Shown here one piece after another: positions 19,805-28,222 of a DNA stretch of 64,000 bases. Both the position numbers and the translations under genes were made by a program. Within the stretch, counting starts at the first letter, position 1; the number at the start of each line of letters is the position of its first letter. The stretch is from Curvibacter microcysteis (GTDB lineage: Bacteria; Pseudomonadota; Gammaproteobacteria; Burkholderiales; Burkholderiaceae_C): NCBI RefSeq assembly GCF_028649455.1, contig NZ_JAQSIO010000007.1, forward strand, positions 124,001-188,000, given 5' to 3'. Below the pieces are notes generated by a model. The model worked only from the letters and a program-made list of their open reading frames with translations, searched no databases and was not told where the DNA came from.

Positions 19805-20560
19805 ATGGAACACAATGAGCTGATGGATAAAAACGGTGTTTTTCGCGTCGCGACCTGGAACATCCACAAAGGGGTGAGGGGTGTCGGTCCCACACGGCGG
19901 CTGGAGATTTTGGACATTGGCCATGGCGTGGAGCAGCTCGATGCCGATGTGATCTGCCTGCAGGAGGTGCGCAAGCTGCACCGCCGCGAGGAGCAGCACT
20001 TCACGCGCTGGCCGGCCATGCCCCAGGCCGACTTTCTGGCGCCCGAAGGCTACGAGGCGGTCTACCGCACCAATGCCTATACCAAGCATGGCGAGCATGG
20101 CAACGCGCTGCTGTCGCGCTGGCCGGTGCTGACACATCAGCACGAAGACATGTCGGACCACCGATTCGAGCAGCGCGGCTTGCTGCATGTGGAGATCGAC
20201 GTGGATGGCCGCCCGGTGCATGTGATCGTGGTCCATCTGGGCCTGATCCCCGGCAGCCGCGTGCGCCAGACCGAGCAGCTGCGGCGCTACATCGCCCGCG
20301 AGGTCAACCCCGGCCTGCCCTTGGTGGTGGCGGGCGACTTCAACGACTGGGGTGACACCCTGCGTCGCGCCTTGCGCCACGACGGCTTGCTGGAGCTGGA
20401 GTCGACGCGCAACCCCACCTTCCCTTCGCGCTTGCCCCTGGTGCAACTGGACCACATTTACGCGCGCGGCCTGACGGCCATCAGTGCTCAGGTGCCGCGC
20501 GGTCGGGCCTGGGCGCGCATGTCAGACCACCTGCCCCTGGTCACCGAATTCCAGCTTTGA
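19805..20560 (+). CDS. Endonuclease/exonuclease/phosphatase family protein
   Basis: A 251-residue EEP-fold metal-dependent phosphohydrolase. Catalytic motifs are present in order: ATWNIHKG (Asn), LQEVRKLHRRE (Glu), NALLSRWP, VVAGDFNDWG (Asp/Asn), LDHIYARG and the terminal SDHLPLVTEF (Asp-His). Substrate could be nucleic acid or a phospholipid/sphingolipid-type phosphodiester. The gene ends one base before the clsB start, and pairing with a phospholipase-D family cardiolipin synthase is widespread (E. coli ybhP-clsB), which favours a role with phospholipids. An alternative start is MDKNGVFRV six codons on. Confidence 0.9.
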   Translation: MEHNELMDKNGVFRVATWNIHKGVRGVGPTRRLEILDIGHGVEQLDADVICLQEVRKLHRREEQHFTRWPAMPQADFLAPEGYEAVYRTNAYTKHGEHGNALLSRWPVLTHQHEDMSDHRFEQRGLLHVEIDVDGRPVHVIVVHLGLIPGSRVRQTEQLRRYIAREVNPGLPLVVAGDFNDWGDTLRRALRHDGLLELESTRNPTFPSRLPLVQLDHIYARGLTAISAQVPRGRAWARMSDHLPLVTEFQL

Positions 20561-20561
20561 G

Positions 20562-21782
20562 ATGCGGCACAGCGGCCTGGTCTACCGTGGTGGTCATGCG
20601 CTGACCCTGTTGCAGGGCAGCGCTGAGTTGTTCCCTGCCTTGCTGCAGGCCATGGCGCAGGCCCGCCACAGCATTTGGTTGGAAACCTATATTTTTGACT
20701 TCCAGGGCAGCGCCCAGGCCGTGGCCGAAGCCCTGGTCCAGGCCGCCGAGCGTGGCGTGCAGGTGCGCCTGGTGGTGGACGGTGTGGGCACCGGCCAGCC
20801 GCCCGCTCCCTGGCCGCAGCGCTGGGACGCTGCGGGTGTGCAGTGGCGCGTGTTTTCGCCCTTGGGACCGCTGGGCTTGCTGATCCCCAGCCGCTGGCGC
20901 CGTTTGCACCGCAAGCTCTGTGTGGTCGATGGGGAGCGCTTGTTTTGCGGCGGCATCAACATCCTGGACGATCGTCATGACCCCTTGCATGGGGCTTTGA
21001 GCGAGCCGCGCTTCGACCTGGCCGTGGGCTTGACCGGGCCCGTGGTGCTCGAGGCCGCCCACACCATGGCGCAGCTGTGGCGCCGCGTCGAGGCGGGCCG
21101 AGCCGTGCGGGCGCGCCAGTGGCCGCAGGCCTTGCAAGGCTGGTTGCGCCAAGGCCCGGCAGAGCTTGGGGCTGCGACGGGGACCGATGTCAAGGCGGGT
21201 GCCAAAGGCCTGCGCGCTGCCCTGGCGCTGCGCGACAACCTGCGCCACCGCAGTCACATCGAGCGCGCTTATTTGCGCGCCATCGGCACCGCACGCCGTG
21301 AGGTCTTGATCGCCAACGCCTACTTTTTGCCCGGCCGCCGACTGCGCCGGGCCCTGGTGCTGGCCGCGCGCCGGGGCGTGCGCGTGCAATTGCTCTTGCA
21401 GGGCCGCTATGAAAGCTTCATGCAGTTCCATGCGACGCGCCCGGTTTACCGCCAACTGTTGGCCGCTGGGGTGGAGATCCACGAGTACGCGCCCAGCTTC
21501 CTGCATGCCAAGGTGGCGGTGGTCGATGGCTTGTGGAGCACCGTGGGCTCGTCCAACCTCGATCCCTTGAGTCTGCTGTTGGCCCGCGAGGCCAACGTCA
21601 TGGTGCGCGACCGCAGCTTCGCCCGCCAGCTGCGCCAGGCCTTGTTGGAGGCCATGCACCACGCGGGCCGCCAGGTCGTCTTGGCCGACCTGGCCCAGCG
21701 GCCCTGGCAGCAGCGCTTGCGCGACCGCGTGGCCTTTGGCCTGATGCGCCTGGCCTTGTGGTTGACCGGGCACCGCTATTGA
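20562..21782 (+). CDS. clsB: Cardiolipin synthase B
   Basis: Membrane-associated phospholipase D superfamily enzyme of 406 residues, making cardiolipin from phosphatidylglycerol and a second phospholipid. Two HKD motifs are clear: HRKLCVVDGERLFCGGIN near 116 and HAKVAVVDGLWSTVGSSN near 314. The N-terminal hydrophobic helices of ClsA are missing, as expected for ClsB. Translation probably couples with the preceding EEP-family gene, whose stop is adjacent (TGAGATG). E. coli ClsB is about the same length. Confidence 0.93.
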   Translation: MRHSGLVYRGGHALTLLQGSAELFPALLQAMAQARHSIWLETYIFDFQGSAQAVAEALVQAAERGVQVRLVVDGVGTGQPPAPWPQRWDAAGVQWRVFSPLGPLGLLIPSRWRRLHRKLCVVDGERLFCGGINILDDRHDPLHGALSEPRFDLAVGLTGPVVLEAAHTMAQLWRRVEAGRAVRARQWPQALQGWLRQGPAELGAATGTDVKAGAKGLRAALALRDNLRHRSHIERAYLRAIGTARREVLIANAYFLPGRRLRRALVLAARRGVRVQLLLQGRYESFMQFHATRPVYRQLLAAGVEIHEYAPSFLHAKVAVVDGLWSTVGSSNLDPLSLLLAREANVMVRDRSFARQLRQALLEAMHHAGRQVVLADLAQRPWQQRLRDRVAFGLMRLALWLTGHRY

Positions 21783-21862
21783 AGACCGGGGATGAGCGGG
21801 CCAGTCGGAGCCCGTTATCGAGCCTGTTTTGCTGCGCAATTCATAGCATTGGCCCTGGACTC

Positions 21863-21893
21863 TGTAGGGGGTAAATGCCGCAATACCCCCACA
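21863..21893. promoter_or_regulatory. Inverted repeat upstream of folE
   Basis: TGTAGGGGGTA and TACCCCCACA form a dyad around a 10-base loop, 50 bp upstream of the folE start codon. No T run follows, so a terminator for clsB is unlikely; an operator or leader hairpin is possible. Confidence 0.4.
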
Positions 21894-21942
21894 CGCATTC
21901 GCTGGTACCATGGGCCGCTGTTTGCACCGAGTACAAGCTGAA

Positions 21943-22638
21943 ATGAACCCAATCAACCCGGACGAGGGCACCCCCGTCTCGCTGAAAATCCGTGAGCGTC
22001 TGGCTGCGTCGCGCAAGCGATTCAATGCCAACGACAACATTGCCGAGTTCATCCAGCCGGGTGAGTTGGAGAAGTTGCTCGACGAGGTCGAGGTCAAGAT
22101 GCAAGGGGTGTTGGACAGCCTGGTGATCGACACCGCCACCGACCACAACACCAACAACACGGCGCGCCGCGTGGCCAAGATGTACCTCAACGAGGTCTTC
22201 CGCGGTCGCTACGTGCCGCAGCCCCCGATCACAGAGTTTCCCAACGCCGAGCACCTCAACGAGCTGATGATCGTCGGCCCGATCACCGTGCGCAGCGCCT
22301 GCAGCCACCACTTTTGCCCCGTCATCGGGCGCATCTGGATCGGTGTCATGCCCAACGAGCACACGAACGTGATCGGCCTGTCCAAGTACGCCCGTCTGGT
22401 TGACTGGGTCATGGGCCGCCCCCAGATTCAGGAAGAAGCCGTGGTTCAACTGGCTGACCTGATCCAGGACAAGACCCAACCCGATGGCCTCGCTATCGTG
22501 ATGGAAGCCAGCCACTTCTGCATGTCTTGGCGCGGTGTGCGCGAGATGGACAGCAAGATGATCAACTCGGTGATGCGCGGTGTGTTCCTCAAAGACCCCG
22601 CCCTGCGCCGTGAGTTCCTGTCGCTGATTCCCCGTTGA
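21943..22638 (+). CDS. folE: GTP cyclohydrolase I FolE
   Basis: Converts GTP to 7,8-dihydroneopterin triphosphate, the first step of folate synthesis; 231 residues. The zinc ligands appear in SACSHHFCPVIGR and in SHFCMSWRGV; other family blocks are TARRVAKMYLNEVFRGRY, VIGLSKYARLVDW and QLADLI. I chose MNPINPDEGT as start rather than the upstream in-frame ATG, since the conserved domain begins after it and the intergenic dyad lies before. A strong terminator follows. NudB, encoded about 4 kb upstream, acts on its product. Confidence 0.95.
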   Translation: MNPINPDEGTPVSLKIRERLAASRKRFNANDNIAEFIQPGELEKLLDEVEVKMQGVLDSLVIDTATDHNTNNTARRVAKMYLNEVFRGRYVPQPPITEFPNAEHLNELMIVGPITVRSACSHHFCPVIGRIWIGVMPNEHTNVIGLSKYARLVDWVMGRPQIQEEAVVQLADLIQDKTQPDGLAIVMEASHFCMSWRGVREMDSKMINSVMRGVFLKDPALRREFLSLIPR

Positions 22639-22643
22639 GCTTG

Positions 22644-22664
22644 GGGCCACTTGCGGCCCTTTTT
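22644..22664 (+). terminator. Rho-independent terminator after folE
   Basis: GGGCC and GGCCC pair around a 6-base loop and are followed by TTTTT, then a second T5 run. It begins six bases after the folE stop. Confidence 0.8.
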
Positions 22665-22699
22665 GATTTTTCCTACCGATCCAGCCCTGAAGGTCTGCC

Positions 22700-23122
22700 A
22701 TGCTAGTTCGCCTGCTCTACGCCAGCCGCGCCACCGACACCAGTCCGGACGCCATCGATGCCATCCTGGCCCAGTCTCGCCAGCACAACCCCGGCTCGGG
22801 CATCACGGGCATTCTTTGTTACGGCGGCGGCATCTTCTTGCAGGCCATCGAAGGCGGTCGTTCGGCCGTGAACGAGCTGTATGGCCACATCCAGCGTGAC
22901 AAGCGCCACCAGCAAGTCGAGCTGATGGACTACGAAGAAATCTCCGAGCGCCGTTTTGGCGGCTGGACCATGGGACAGGTCAACCTGTCCAAGCTCAACA
23001 CCTCGATCTTGCTCAAGTACTCGGAGCGCCCCGAGCTCGACCCCTACTCGGTGTCGGGCAAGGTGTCGCTGGCCTTGCTCGAAGAGCTGATGGCCACGGC
23101 GTCCATCATTGGGCGTGCCTGA
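22700..23122 (+). CDS. BLUF-domain blue-light sensor
   Basis: A 140-residue single-domain BLUF (FAD-binding blue-light) photoreceptor. The key residues are in place: Tyr7 (LLYASRAT), Asn30 (QHNPGSGITG) and Gln48 (FLQAIEGG), with Trp in GGWTMGQ. These form the hydrogen-bond network around the flavin that rearranges on illumination. There is no fused EAL, GGDEF or cyclase output, so it must signal through a partner protein, as the short BLUF proteins PixD and BlrB do. It has terminators on both sides, so it is probably monocistronic. Confidence 0.93.
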   Translation: MLVRLLYASRATDTSPDAIDAILAQSRQHNPGSGITGILCYGGGIFLQAIEGGRSAVNELYGHIQRDKRHQQVELMDYEEISERRFGGWTMGQVNLSKLNTSILLKYSERPELDPYSVSGKVSLALLEELMATASIIGRA

Positions 23123-23195
23123 GGTCCTGAGCCTGGTCGCGTCGCAGGGGCGCTGGGGCCTTTGGGCGTCATGAGTTGAGCCCTGATTGATTCTT

Positions 23196-23230
23196 GGGCG
23201 AGGTGTCGCGGCAGCACACCTCGCCCTTTT
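23196..23230 (+). terminator. Rho-independent terminator after the BLUF gene
   Basis: A perfect 11-bp stem (GGGCGAGGTGT/ACACCTCGCCC, loop of 9) followed by TTTTGCATTT. Confidence 0.85.
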
Positions 23231-23250
23231 GCATTTGAACGTCCTTTTTC

Positions 23251-24132
23251 ATGTCCTTGATTGCGTTTTCGCTGGTTCTGCTGGCCGGCCTGATCCACGC
23301 CTTGTGGAACATCGCCGCCAAAAAAGCGGGCGGTGATTCGCGCTTTGCCTTCTTCACCTCGGCCTTGATGATGCTGGTCTGGGCCCCGCTGGGCTTGTGG
23401 CTCGGCTGGGACGCTGTGCCGAAGTGGGGGGCGCTGGAGTGGGGCTTGGTCGGCCTGAGCGGCGTGCTGCATGTGGTGTATTACGTCATCTTGCTGCGGG
23501 GTTACCAGCGTGCCGATCTGACGGTGGTTTACCCGTTGGCGCGCGGCTCCGGGCCTTTGCTGTCCTCGTTGGTGGCCCTGACCTTCATGGGGGAACAGGG
23601 CTCCTGGGCCGGCGTGGGCGGCATGGTGGCGGTGGTCTCGGGCGTGTTCTTGGTGGCTGGGGGCCCAGGCTTGTGGCGGGCCTCGCATGACCCAGCTCGG
23701 CGCGACCGGGTGCGCCTGGGGTTGATGTACGGGCTGTGCACGGGGGTGTTCATTGCCAGCTACACCGTGGTGGATGGCTACGCCGTCAAGGTGATGCTGA
23801 TGTCGCCGGTGCTCGTGGACTACATGGGTAACTTCGTGCGTCTGGGGCTGCTCACCCCCGGCGTCTGGCGCGATCGCCCTGAGGCGCTGCGCCTGTGGCG
23901 CCTGCAGTGGAAGCCCGCCCTGCTGGTGGCCACCATCAGCCCGGTGTCTTATGTGCTGGTGCTTTACGCCATGCAGACCGCGCCGCTGTCGCATGTGGCG
24001 CCCGCGCGCGAGGTGTCTATGTTGTTTGCCGCCTTGATTGGCGGGCACTTGCTGGGCGAGGGCGACCGCGTGCCGCGCTTGCTCGGCGCTTTGTTGATCG
24101 CCGCAGGCGTGACCTTGCTGGGACTGGGTTGA
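23251..24132 (+). CDS. EamA-family (DMT) transporter
   Basis: An inner-membrane permease of 293 residues with about ten hydrophobic segments in two EamA halves. Segments visible include MSLIAFSLVLLAGLIHALWN, a TM ending in YVILLRGYQRADLTVVYPLA, and the second-half signature YAMQTAPLSHVAPAREVS followed by GGHLLGEGDR. DMT exporters move amino acids, purines or drugs; the substrate cannot be judged. It begins 20 bases after a terminator, so it has its own promoter, and its TGA overlaps the ATG of the DUF429 gene. Confidence 0.9.
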   Translation: MSLIAFSLVLLAGLIHALWNIAAKKAGGDSRFAFFTSALMMLVWAPLGLWLGWDAVPKWGALEWGLVGLSGVLHVVYYVILLRGYQRADLTVVYPLARGSGPLLSSLVALTFMGEQGSWAGVGGMVAVVSGVFLVAGGPGLWRASHDPARRDRVRLGLMYGLCTGVFIASYTVVDGYAVKVMLMSPVLVDYMGNFVRLGLLTPGVWRDRPEALRLWRLQWKPALLVATISPVSYVLVLYAMQTAPLSHVAPAREVSMLFAALIGGHLLGEGDRVPRLLGALLIAAGVTLLGLG

Positions 24133-24998
24133 TGAGCACACACCACGATTTGTCGGAAAGCCTGCTGGGCTGCGACTTCAGCAGCCGGCCCACGCGCCAA
24201 AAGCCCATCGTGCTGGCCCTGGGGCAGCAACGCAGCGGGCGTGTGCAACTGAGCCGCTTGCTGCGCCTGGAGAGCCTGGAGGCCTATGCCGAGTGGCTGC
24301 GCCAGCCGCGCGCTTGGGTGGGTGGCTTTGACCTCCCCTTTGGCCTGCCGCGCGAGCTGGTGCTCAGCCTGGGCTGGCCCCGCGATTGGGAGGCCTGCAT
24401 GCGCCACTACGCGGGCCTGAGCCGGCCTGAAATCCGCGACTGCTTCGCCGCCTTCTGCGATGCCCGGCCCGTGGGCGGCAAATTCGCCCACCGCGCCACC
24501 GACGGCCCGGCGGGCTCCAGCCCCTCGATGAAATGGGTCAATCCTCCGGTGGCCTACATGCTGCATGCGGGCCTGCCGCCCTTGTTGGACGCGGGCGTGC
24601 ACTTGCCAGGTTTGTGGCAGCCGCCTGGCCAGGCCCCCGCGCAGCGGGTGGCACTGGAGGCTTACCCGGGCTTGCTCGCCCGGGAGCTGATTGGGGCGCG
24701 CTCGTACAAGAGTGATGACCGCGCCAAGCAAACGCCCGAGCGCCTGATCGCCCGCAAAGACCTGATCACCGCCTTGGAGAACGGCCAGACCCGCCTGGGC
24801 CTGCGCCTCAAGCTCAGCCACGCCCAGCGCGATGCCCTGGTCGACGATGCGCGTGGCGACAGCCTCGACGCCGTGCTGTGCCTGGTGCAAGCGGCTTGGG
24901 CTCAGCGTTGCCAGGAAGCGGGTGATGCCCGCTACGGCCTGCCCGAGGGCATGGACCCCTTGGAAGGCTGGATCGTCACCGCCCCATTCGGCGCTTGA
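24132..24998 (+). CDS. DUF429 family protein
   Basis: A 288-residue DUF429 protein. The fold is predicted RNase H-like; the N-terminal ESLLGCDFSSRPTRQKPIVL with Asp, the FDLPFGLPRELV block and the C-terminal DALVDDARGDSLDAVLCLVQAAWA resemble the acidic positions of that fold. Its biochemical function is not established. The start overlaps the EamA stop by one base (TGATG), which suggests coupled translation of the pair. Confidence 0.8.
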   Translation: MSTHHDLSESLLGCDFSSRPTRQKPIVLALGQQRSGRVQLSRLLRLESLEAYAEWLRQPRAWVGGFDLPFGLPRELVLSLGWPRDWEACMRHYAGLSRPEIRDCFAAFCDARPVGGKFAHRATDGPAGSSPSMKWVNPPVAYMLHAGLPPLLDAGVHLPGLWQPPGQAPAQRVALEAYPGLLARELIGARSYKSDDRAKQTPERLIARKDLITALENGQTRLGLRLKLSHAQRDALVDDARGDSLDAVLCLVQAAWAQRCQEAGDARYGLPEGMDPLEGWIVTAPFGA

Positions 24999-25104
24999 GC
25001 GTTCCAACTTGGGGGTGCGCAGGGCGAGGCCGTCCTCGCGCAGGGCTGGCTCGCCACGCCTGCCTGCTGTCGATACACTGGCGGCCTGATCGGAAATCTG
25101 GCAA

Positions 25105-26040
25105 ATGAAACAGACCCGTTACACGTCTTACCAACCGCTGCTGAAATCGCTGGCCCAGGCTGCCATCGCCCACCGTCCCCAAGACTGGACCGAGGGCGAA
25201 GTCCTGTTGCGCCCGAGCAGCCCTGGCGTCGCTTGCGCTCAACGCCGTAGCGAAGAGGCGGCGCAGGTCCCGGTGGCGCCTCCGGTCTTGACCCAGGCCC
25301 AGACCCTGGCTCGGGCTCTGACGGACGATGGCCTGCCCTGGGTGGCTTGCCGGGTTGGATTTTTTCGCAAGGCGGTGGGTTGGGGGGTGCGTGTGCGCAT
25401 CACCCCAGCCGTCGGTGCGCCGGAGGTGGACCTGACGCCCGACCGCCCTCCTGCTGCCGCTGCTGCTGTCCCCGCCGCTTTGACCCCACCCCCAGCGGCC
25501 CCTGCGGTCTCGTCGGGCTGGGGACCGACCCAACCTGCGGCGGTGGAGCCCATCCTCCCGCCATCGGGCCGGCCTGCCCTGGTCTGCGCCCAATGCCATG
25601 AGACCGCCTTGCACTTCAAGTTCAGCCGCGAAGGCTTGGACCACTACCGCTGCCAATGCTGTGGCTATGAAGTCGACATGCACGCCCGCCCCGATTTTGA
25701 TGACTCGGCTTACCAGTTGGCCCGTGGCAGCGAGGGAGCCCGGGCCTTGGAGACGCCAGAGGGCTTGCGTCGAACGCTGGAGGGGGTGATCACGGGGCCG
25801 GCGTTTTCGCTTCGCTTCAGCACCCCTGAAACCTTGGTGTACGAGGTGCCGACTGGTCAGGTGCCGATGCGGGTGGTGGCCGACGCGGAGCGGGGCGCGC
25901 GCGTGGTGGAGGCCAACCGCGTCACCACCATGGACACGCCTTTTGGCTCGCGCATGCTGACCCCACGCGAACACGCCGCGATCCTGGCTCACCTGGCCCA
26001 GGCTGTGCCCTTGTTGCCTGGGCGCTTTTTCATTGAGTGA
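25105..26040 (+). CDS. Uncharacterised protein with central zinc ribbon
   Basis: I do not recognise this 311-residue protein. It starts MKQTRYTSYQPLLKSLAQAA. An N-terminal part of about 120 residues holds WVACRVGFFRKAVGWGVRVR; a Pro/Ala-rich linker follows; then a zinc-ribbon-like segment has two CxxC pairs (CAQCHETALHFKF and YRCQCCGYEVDMHARPDFDD). The C-terminal part contains LVYEVPTGQVPMRVVADAER and TPFGSRMLTPREHAAIL. No membrane or signal segment is seen. The stop overlaps the GTG of the following short ORF. A role in nucleic acid or protein binding is only a guess from the ribbon. Confidence 0.7.
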   Translation: MKQTRYTSYQPLLKSLAQAAIAHRPQDWTEGEVLLRPSSPGVACAQRRSEEAAQVPVAPPVLTQAQTLARALTDDGLPWVACRVGFFRKAVGWGVRVRITPAVGAPEVDLTPDRPPAAAAAVPAALTPPPAAPAVSSGWGPTQPAAVEPILPPSGRPALVCAQCHETALHFKFSREGLDHYRCQCCGYEVDMHARPDFDDSAYQLARGSEGARALETPEGLRRTLEGVITGPAFSLRFSTPETLVYEVPTGQVPMRVVADAERGARVVEANRVTTMDTPFGSRMLTPREHAAILAHLAQAVPLLPGRFFIE

Positions 26041-26270
26041 AGCTGGCGATGTGGCGGCGTGTCCTCGGGTGTTTGAGCCTGCTGTGCAGTCTGGGGGCGC
26101 TGGCGCCATCCCTCTGGGCAGGCCCAGCCCCTTGGTATGTCTGGCGCAGCCAGCTCCATGGGCAGGAGCTGTGTGCTCAGACCTCGCCGGGCGAGGCCTG
26201 GGTGCGCCAGGGCGGGCCCTTTGTGGACGCTGACTGCCGTCGCTCACCCCCGCGCCTGAAGCCCATGTGA
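26037..26270 (+). CDS. Small exported protein of unknown function
   Basis: A 77-codon ORF with a GTG start overlapping the previous stop (GTGA); an internal ATG (MWRRVLGCLSLLCSLGAL) four codons on is an alternative. Either way the N-terminus is a signal peptide with likely cleavage after SLWA. The mature part is only about 45 residues, with two Cys (ELCAQ and ADCRRS) that could form a disulphide in the periplasm. No family is recognised. The overlap suggests it is made together with the preceding zinc-ribbon protein. Confidence 0.6.
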   Translation: MKLAMWRRVLGCLSLLCSLGALAPSLWAGPAPWYVWRSQLHGQELCAQTSPGEAWVRQGGPFVDADCRRSPPRLKPM

Positions 26271-26292
26271 GTGGTTCGCGCAGGCCCCGAGT

Positions 26293-27660
26293 TCAGTCCA
26301 CCGGCAGTCCAAGGGCCGCCCGCACAGCGCGAGCCTGTCGTTGCAGGCGCTGCGACTGCGCTTGTTGGTTGGCCTGGGGCTGCAACAGGTTTTGCGCTCC
26401 CACCCACTGGCCCGAACGCATCAGCGCGTCCAGGTGGATTTGGCTGAACAAATCACGTTGGGCATGGCTGCCCCCGGTTTCCAGCAGGCGGGGCAAGGCG
26501 GTGCCCAAGCGCTGCGCCGCCTCGGCATGGTCCCCTTGAGCATGGGCCAGCAGGCCCTGGGCGGCGGGCCAGGCCACGTCGCGCCATGCGTTTTTCAGCG
26601 GGCCTCGGACTTGCTCGGCATGCGCTTGCAGGCTGTCCAGCCAGGCATGGGCTTGCGCTGGTCGCCCAGCCCGGGCCAGGCCGTAGAGGTATTGCAGGTC
26701 CAAGAAGGGCAGCACATGGTCGTGCTCGCGCTGGCTTAGGTGGTGGCCCAGGTCCTGCCAGCGCGGGCCGACATCGACACCGGCCAGTTCCAGTCGAGCC
26801 AGCAGGGAGACGGCGTTGATCTGGTCCTGGCTGTAGCTTTTCTCGACCCCCCAGACCTGCTGGTCGTACAAGGTCAGCACGGCCTCGTGGGCGCCCAACT
26901 CCAGTTCAAACAAAGCCAGGTGCCACCAGTTGTGCGTGCGCATGAAGGAGTTCAGGACGCCCCAGCCGCCATGGGCTGCGCGCAGAAAGTCGCGTCCCTC
27001 AACGTGCCGACCTTGGGTCAGCATCACATGGGCCAAGGCATGCTGGGCCCAGGGCTCGCTGGGGCAGTCGCTCAAGGCCTGGCGCGCCGCGTGTTCGGCT
27101 TCTGTCAGCAGGTGGCACTGCTCATAGCCAAAGGCCGCCATGCCGTGCCACTGCGGTACATCGGCGGCGGCCGCTGCACAGGCCAGGGCCAGGCGGAGCA
27201 TGCCGGGTGAGTCGCCTTGGTTGAACAGGTGGTACTGGCCCAGCTTGAGCGACACCAGGTCGCGCGGGTGCTGGCGCGCTTGTTCCTCGTGCAGGGCCAC
27301 GGCGCGGGCCAGGTCGCCGTCCACCCAAGCGGCCACGGCGGCAATGAAGCGCTGCTCGCGCTCGGTGGCCCCACTGGCCTGGGCTTGGGCGCGCTCGATG
27401 AAGGGGCGCGCGTGGCGGGCGGCCTGGGCGTTTTCCGCAAACAGGTGCAGGGCCGCGGCATAGGCCTGCACCAGGGGGCTGCTGTCCTGGGCGGCGTCCA
27501 GCAAGCGCACGCAGCGGGCTTCGCAGCGGATGAAGCCCTCGACAAAATCATTCACCGGCCCGAGGCTGGCCGGGTCGTGCAGGGTCACGGGGTTGCCCAG
27601 GCTGTCGCAGGGTCGGGTGGGCGGTTGGCTTGGGGCGGAGGGGGACGCGGGCGTGCTCAT
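26293..27660 (-). CDS. TPR-repeat protein (TTC38-like)
   Basis: A 455-residue protein built of helical repeats. The region LVQAYAAALHLFAENAQA, QRFIAAVAAWVDGDLARAVAL, HGMAAFGYEQCHLLTEAEHAAR and AQHALAHVMLTQGRHVEGRD has the layout of tetratricopeptide repeat protein 38-type proteins, which keep FMRTHNWWHLALFELELG. The start is taken as MSTPASPSAP; the ORF is open 11 codons further. No signal peptide. It faces the upstream small exported protein and is 51 bp from the tautomerase gene, with the same orientation. Function is unknown. Confidence 0.78.
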   Translation of the reverse strand: MSTPASPSAPSQPPTRPCDSLGNPVTLHDPASLGPVNDFVEGFIRCEARCVRLLDAAQDSSPLVQAYAAALHLFAENAQAARHARPFIERAQAQASGATEREQRFIAAVAAWVDGDLARAVALHEEQARQHPRDLVSLKLGQYHLFNQGDSPGMLRLALACAAAAADVPQWHGMAAFGYEQCHLLTEAEHAARQALSDCPSEPWAQHALAHVMLTQGRHVEGRDFLRAAHGGWGVLNSFMRTHNWWHLALFELELGAHEAVLTLYDQQVWGVEKSYSQDQINAVSLLARLELAGVDVGPRWQDLGHHLSQREHDHVLPFLDLQYLYGLARAGRPAQAHAWLDSLQAHAEQVRGPLKNAWRDVAWPAAQGLLAHAQGDHAEAAQRLGTALPRLLETGGSHAQRDLFSQIHLDALMRSGQWVGAQNLLQPQANQQAQSQRLQRQARAVRAALGLPVD

Positions 27661-27711
27661 GGCCTCATTGTGCCGCCGTGGGCCGGCCCTCACGCCGCCG
27701 GGGCCCCGCCT

Positions 27712-28110
27712 TCACACCCCTGCTTGCTGGTGGCGCCATTCCTGGCTGTGACCGCCATAGCCATAGGCAGCGGCACGGGCATCGATCACATGGACATAGC
27801 TCACAGGGTGGAGCCGCGGCAGCAGTTGGGTCATGGCGGTGTGCACCTCGTGCAGAAAGCGGGCTTTTTCAGCCTTGGTGTTGGTTTCGTCGCTCACGCT
27901 GATGTCCAGGTGGTAGGCGTTCTGCCCCAGCTCCGCCAGGCTCTGGCGGCCGATGAACCAGGTGTCGGCTGGCATGAACTGCACGTTGGTGGCCATCACG
28001 GCCTCCACCTTGCCCAGCACGCGGTGGGTGATTTCGCACACGCGGTCGCAGACCTGGCGGGCCAGGGCAGGGTCGGCTTGGCCGGACAGGTGAATGACGA
28101 TGTGGGGCAT
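27712..28110 (-). CDS. Tautomerase-family protein
   Basis: A 132-residue protein of the tautomerase/MIF superfamily. It starts MPHIVIHLSGQ, so removal of Met leaves the catalytic N-terminal proline. The duplicated beta-alpha-beta layout fits the long form (5-carboxymethyl-2-hydroxymuconate isomerase-like rather than the 62-residue 4-oxalocrotonate form): VMATNVQFMPADTWFIG, AYHLDISVSDETNTKAEKA and PVSYVHVIDARAAAYGYGG. Substrate unknown. It is divergent from a LysR regulator with a 112-bp shared promoter region, so that regulator may control it. Confidence 0.85.
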   Translation of the reverse strand: MPHIVIHLSGQADPALARQVCDRVCEITHRVLGKVEAVMATNVQFMPADTWFIGRQSLAELGQNAYHLDISVSDETNTKAEKARFLHEVHTAMTQLLPRLHPVSYVHVIDARAAAYGYGGHSQEWRHQQAGV

Positions 28111-28222
28111 GGGCTTCTCCAAGAGGGTGTTGTTGGGCTACCTGTAATTTTGAGGACATGTGATCCATCGGAAAAGCAGGAATTTATGATGTTCATCCCT
28201 TGAAAAACCGTTGGATCAAATC

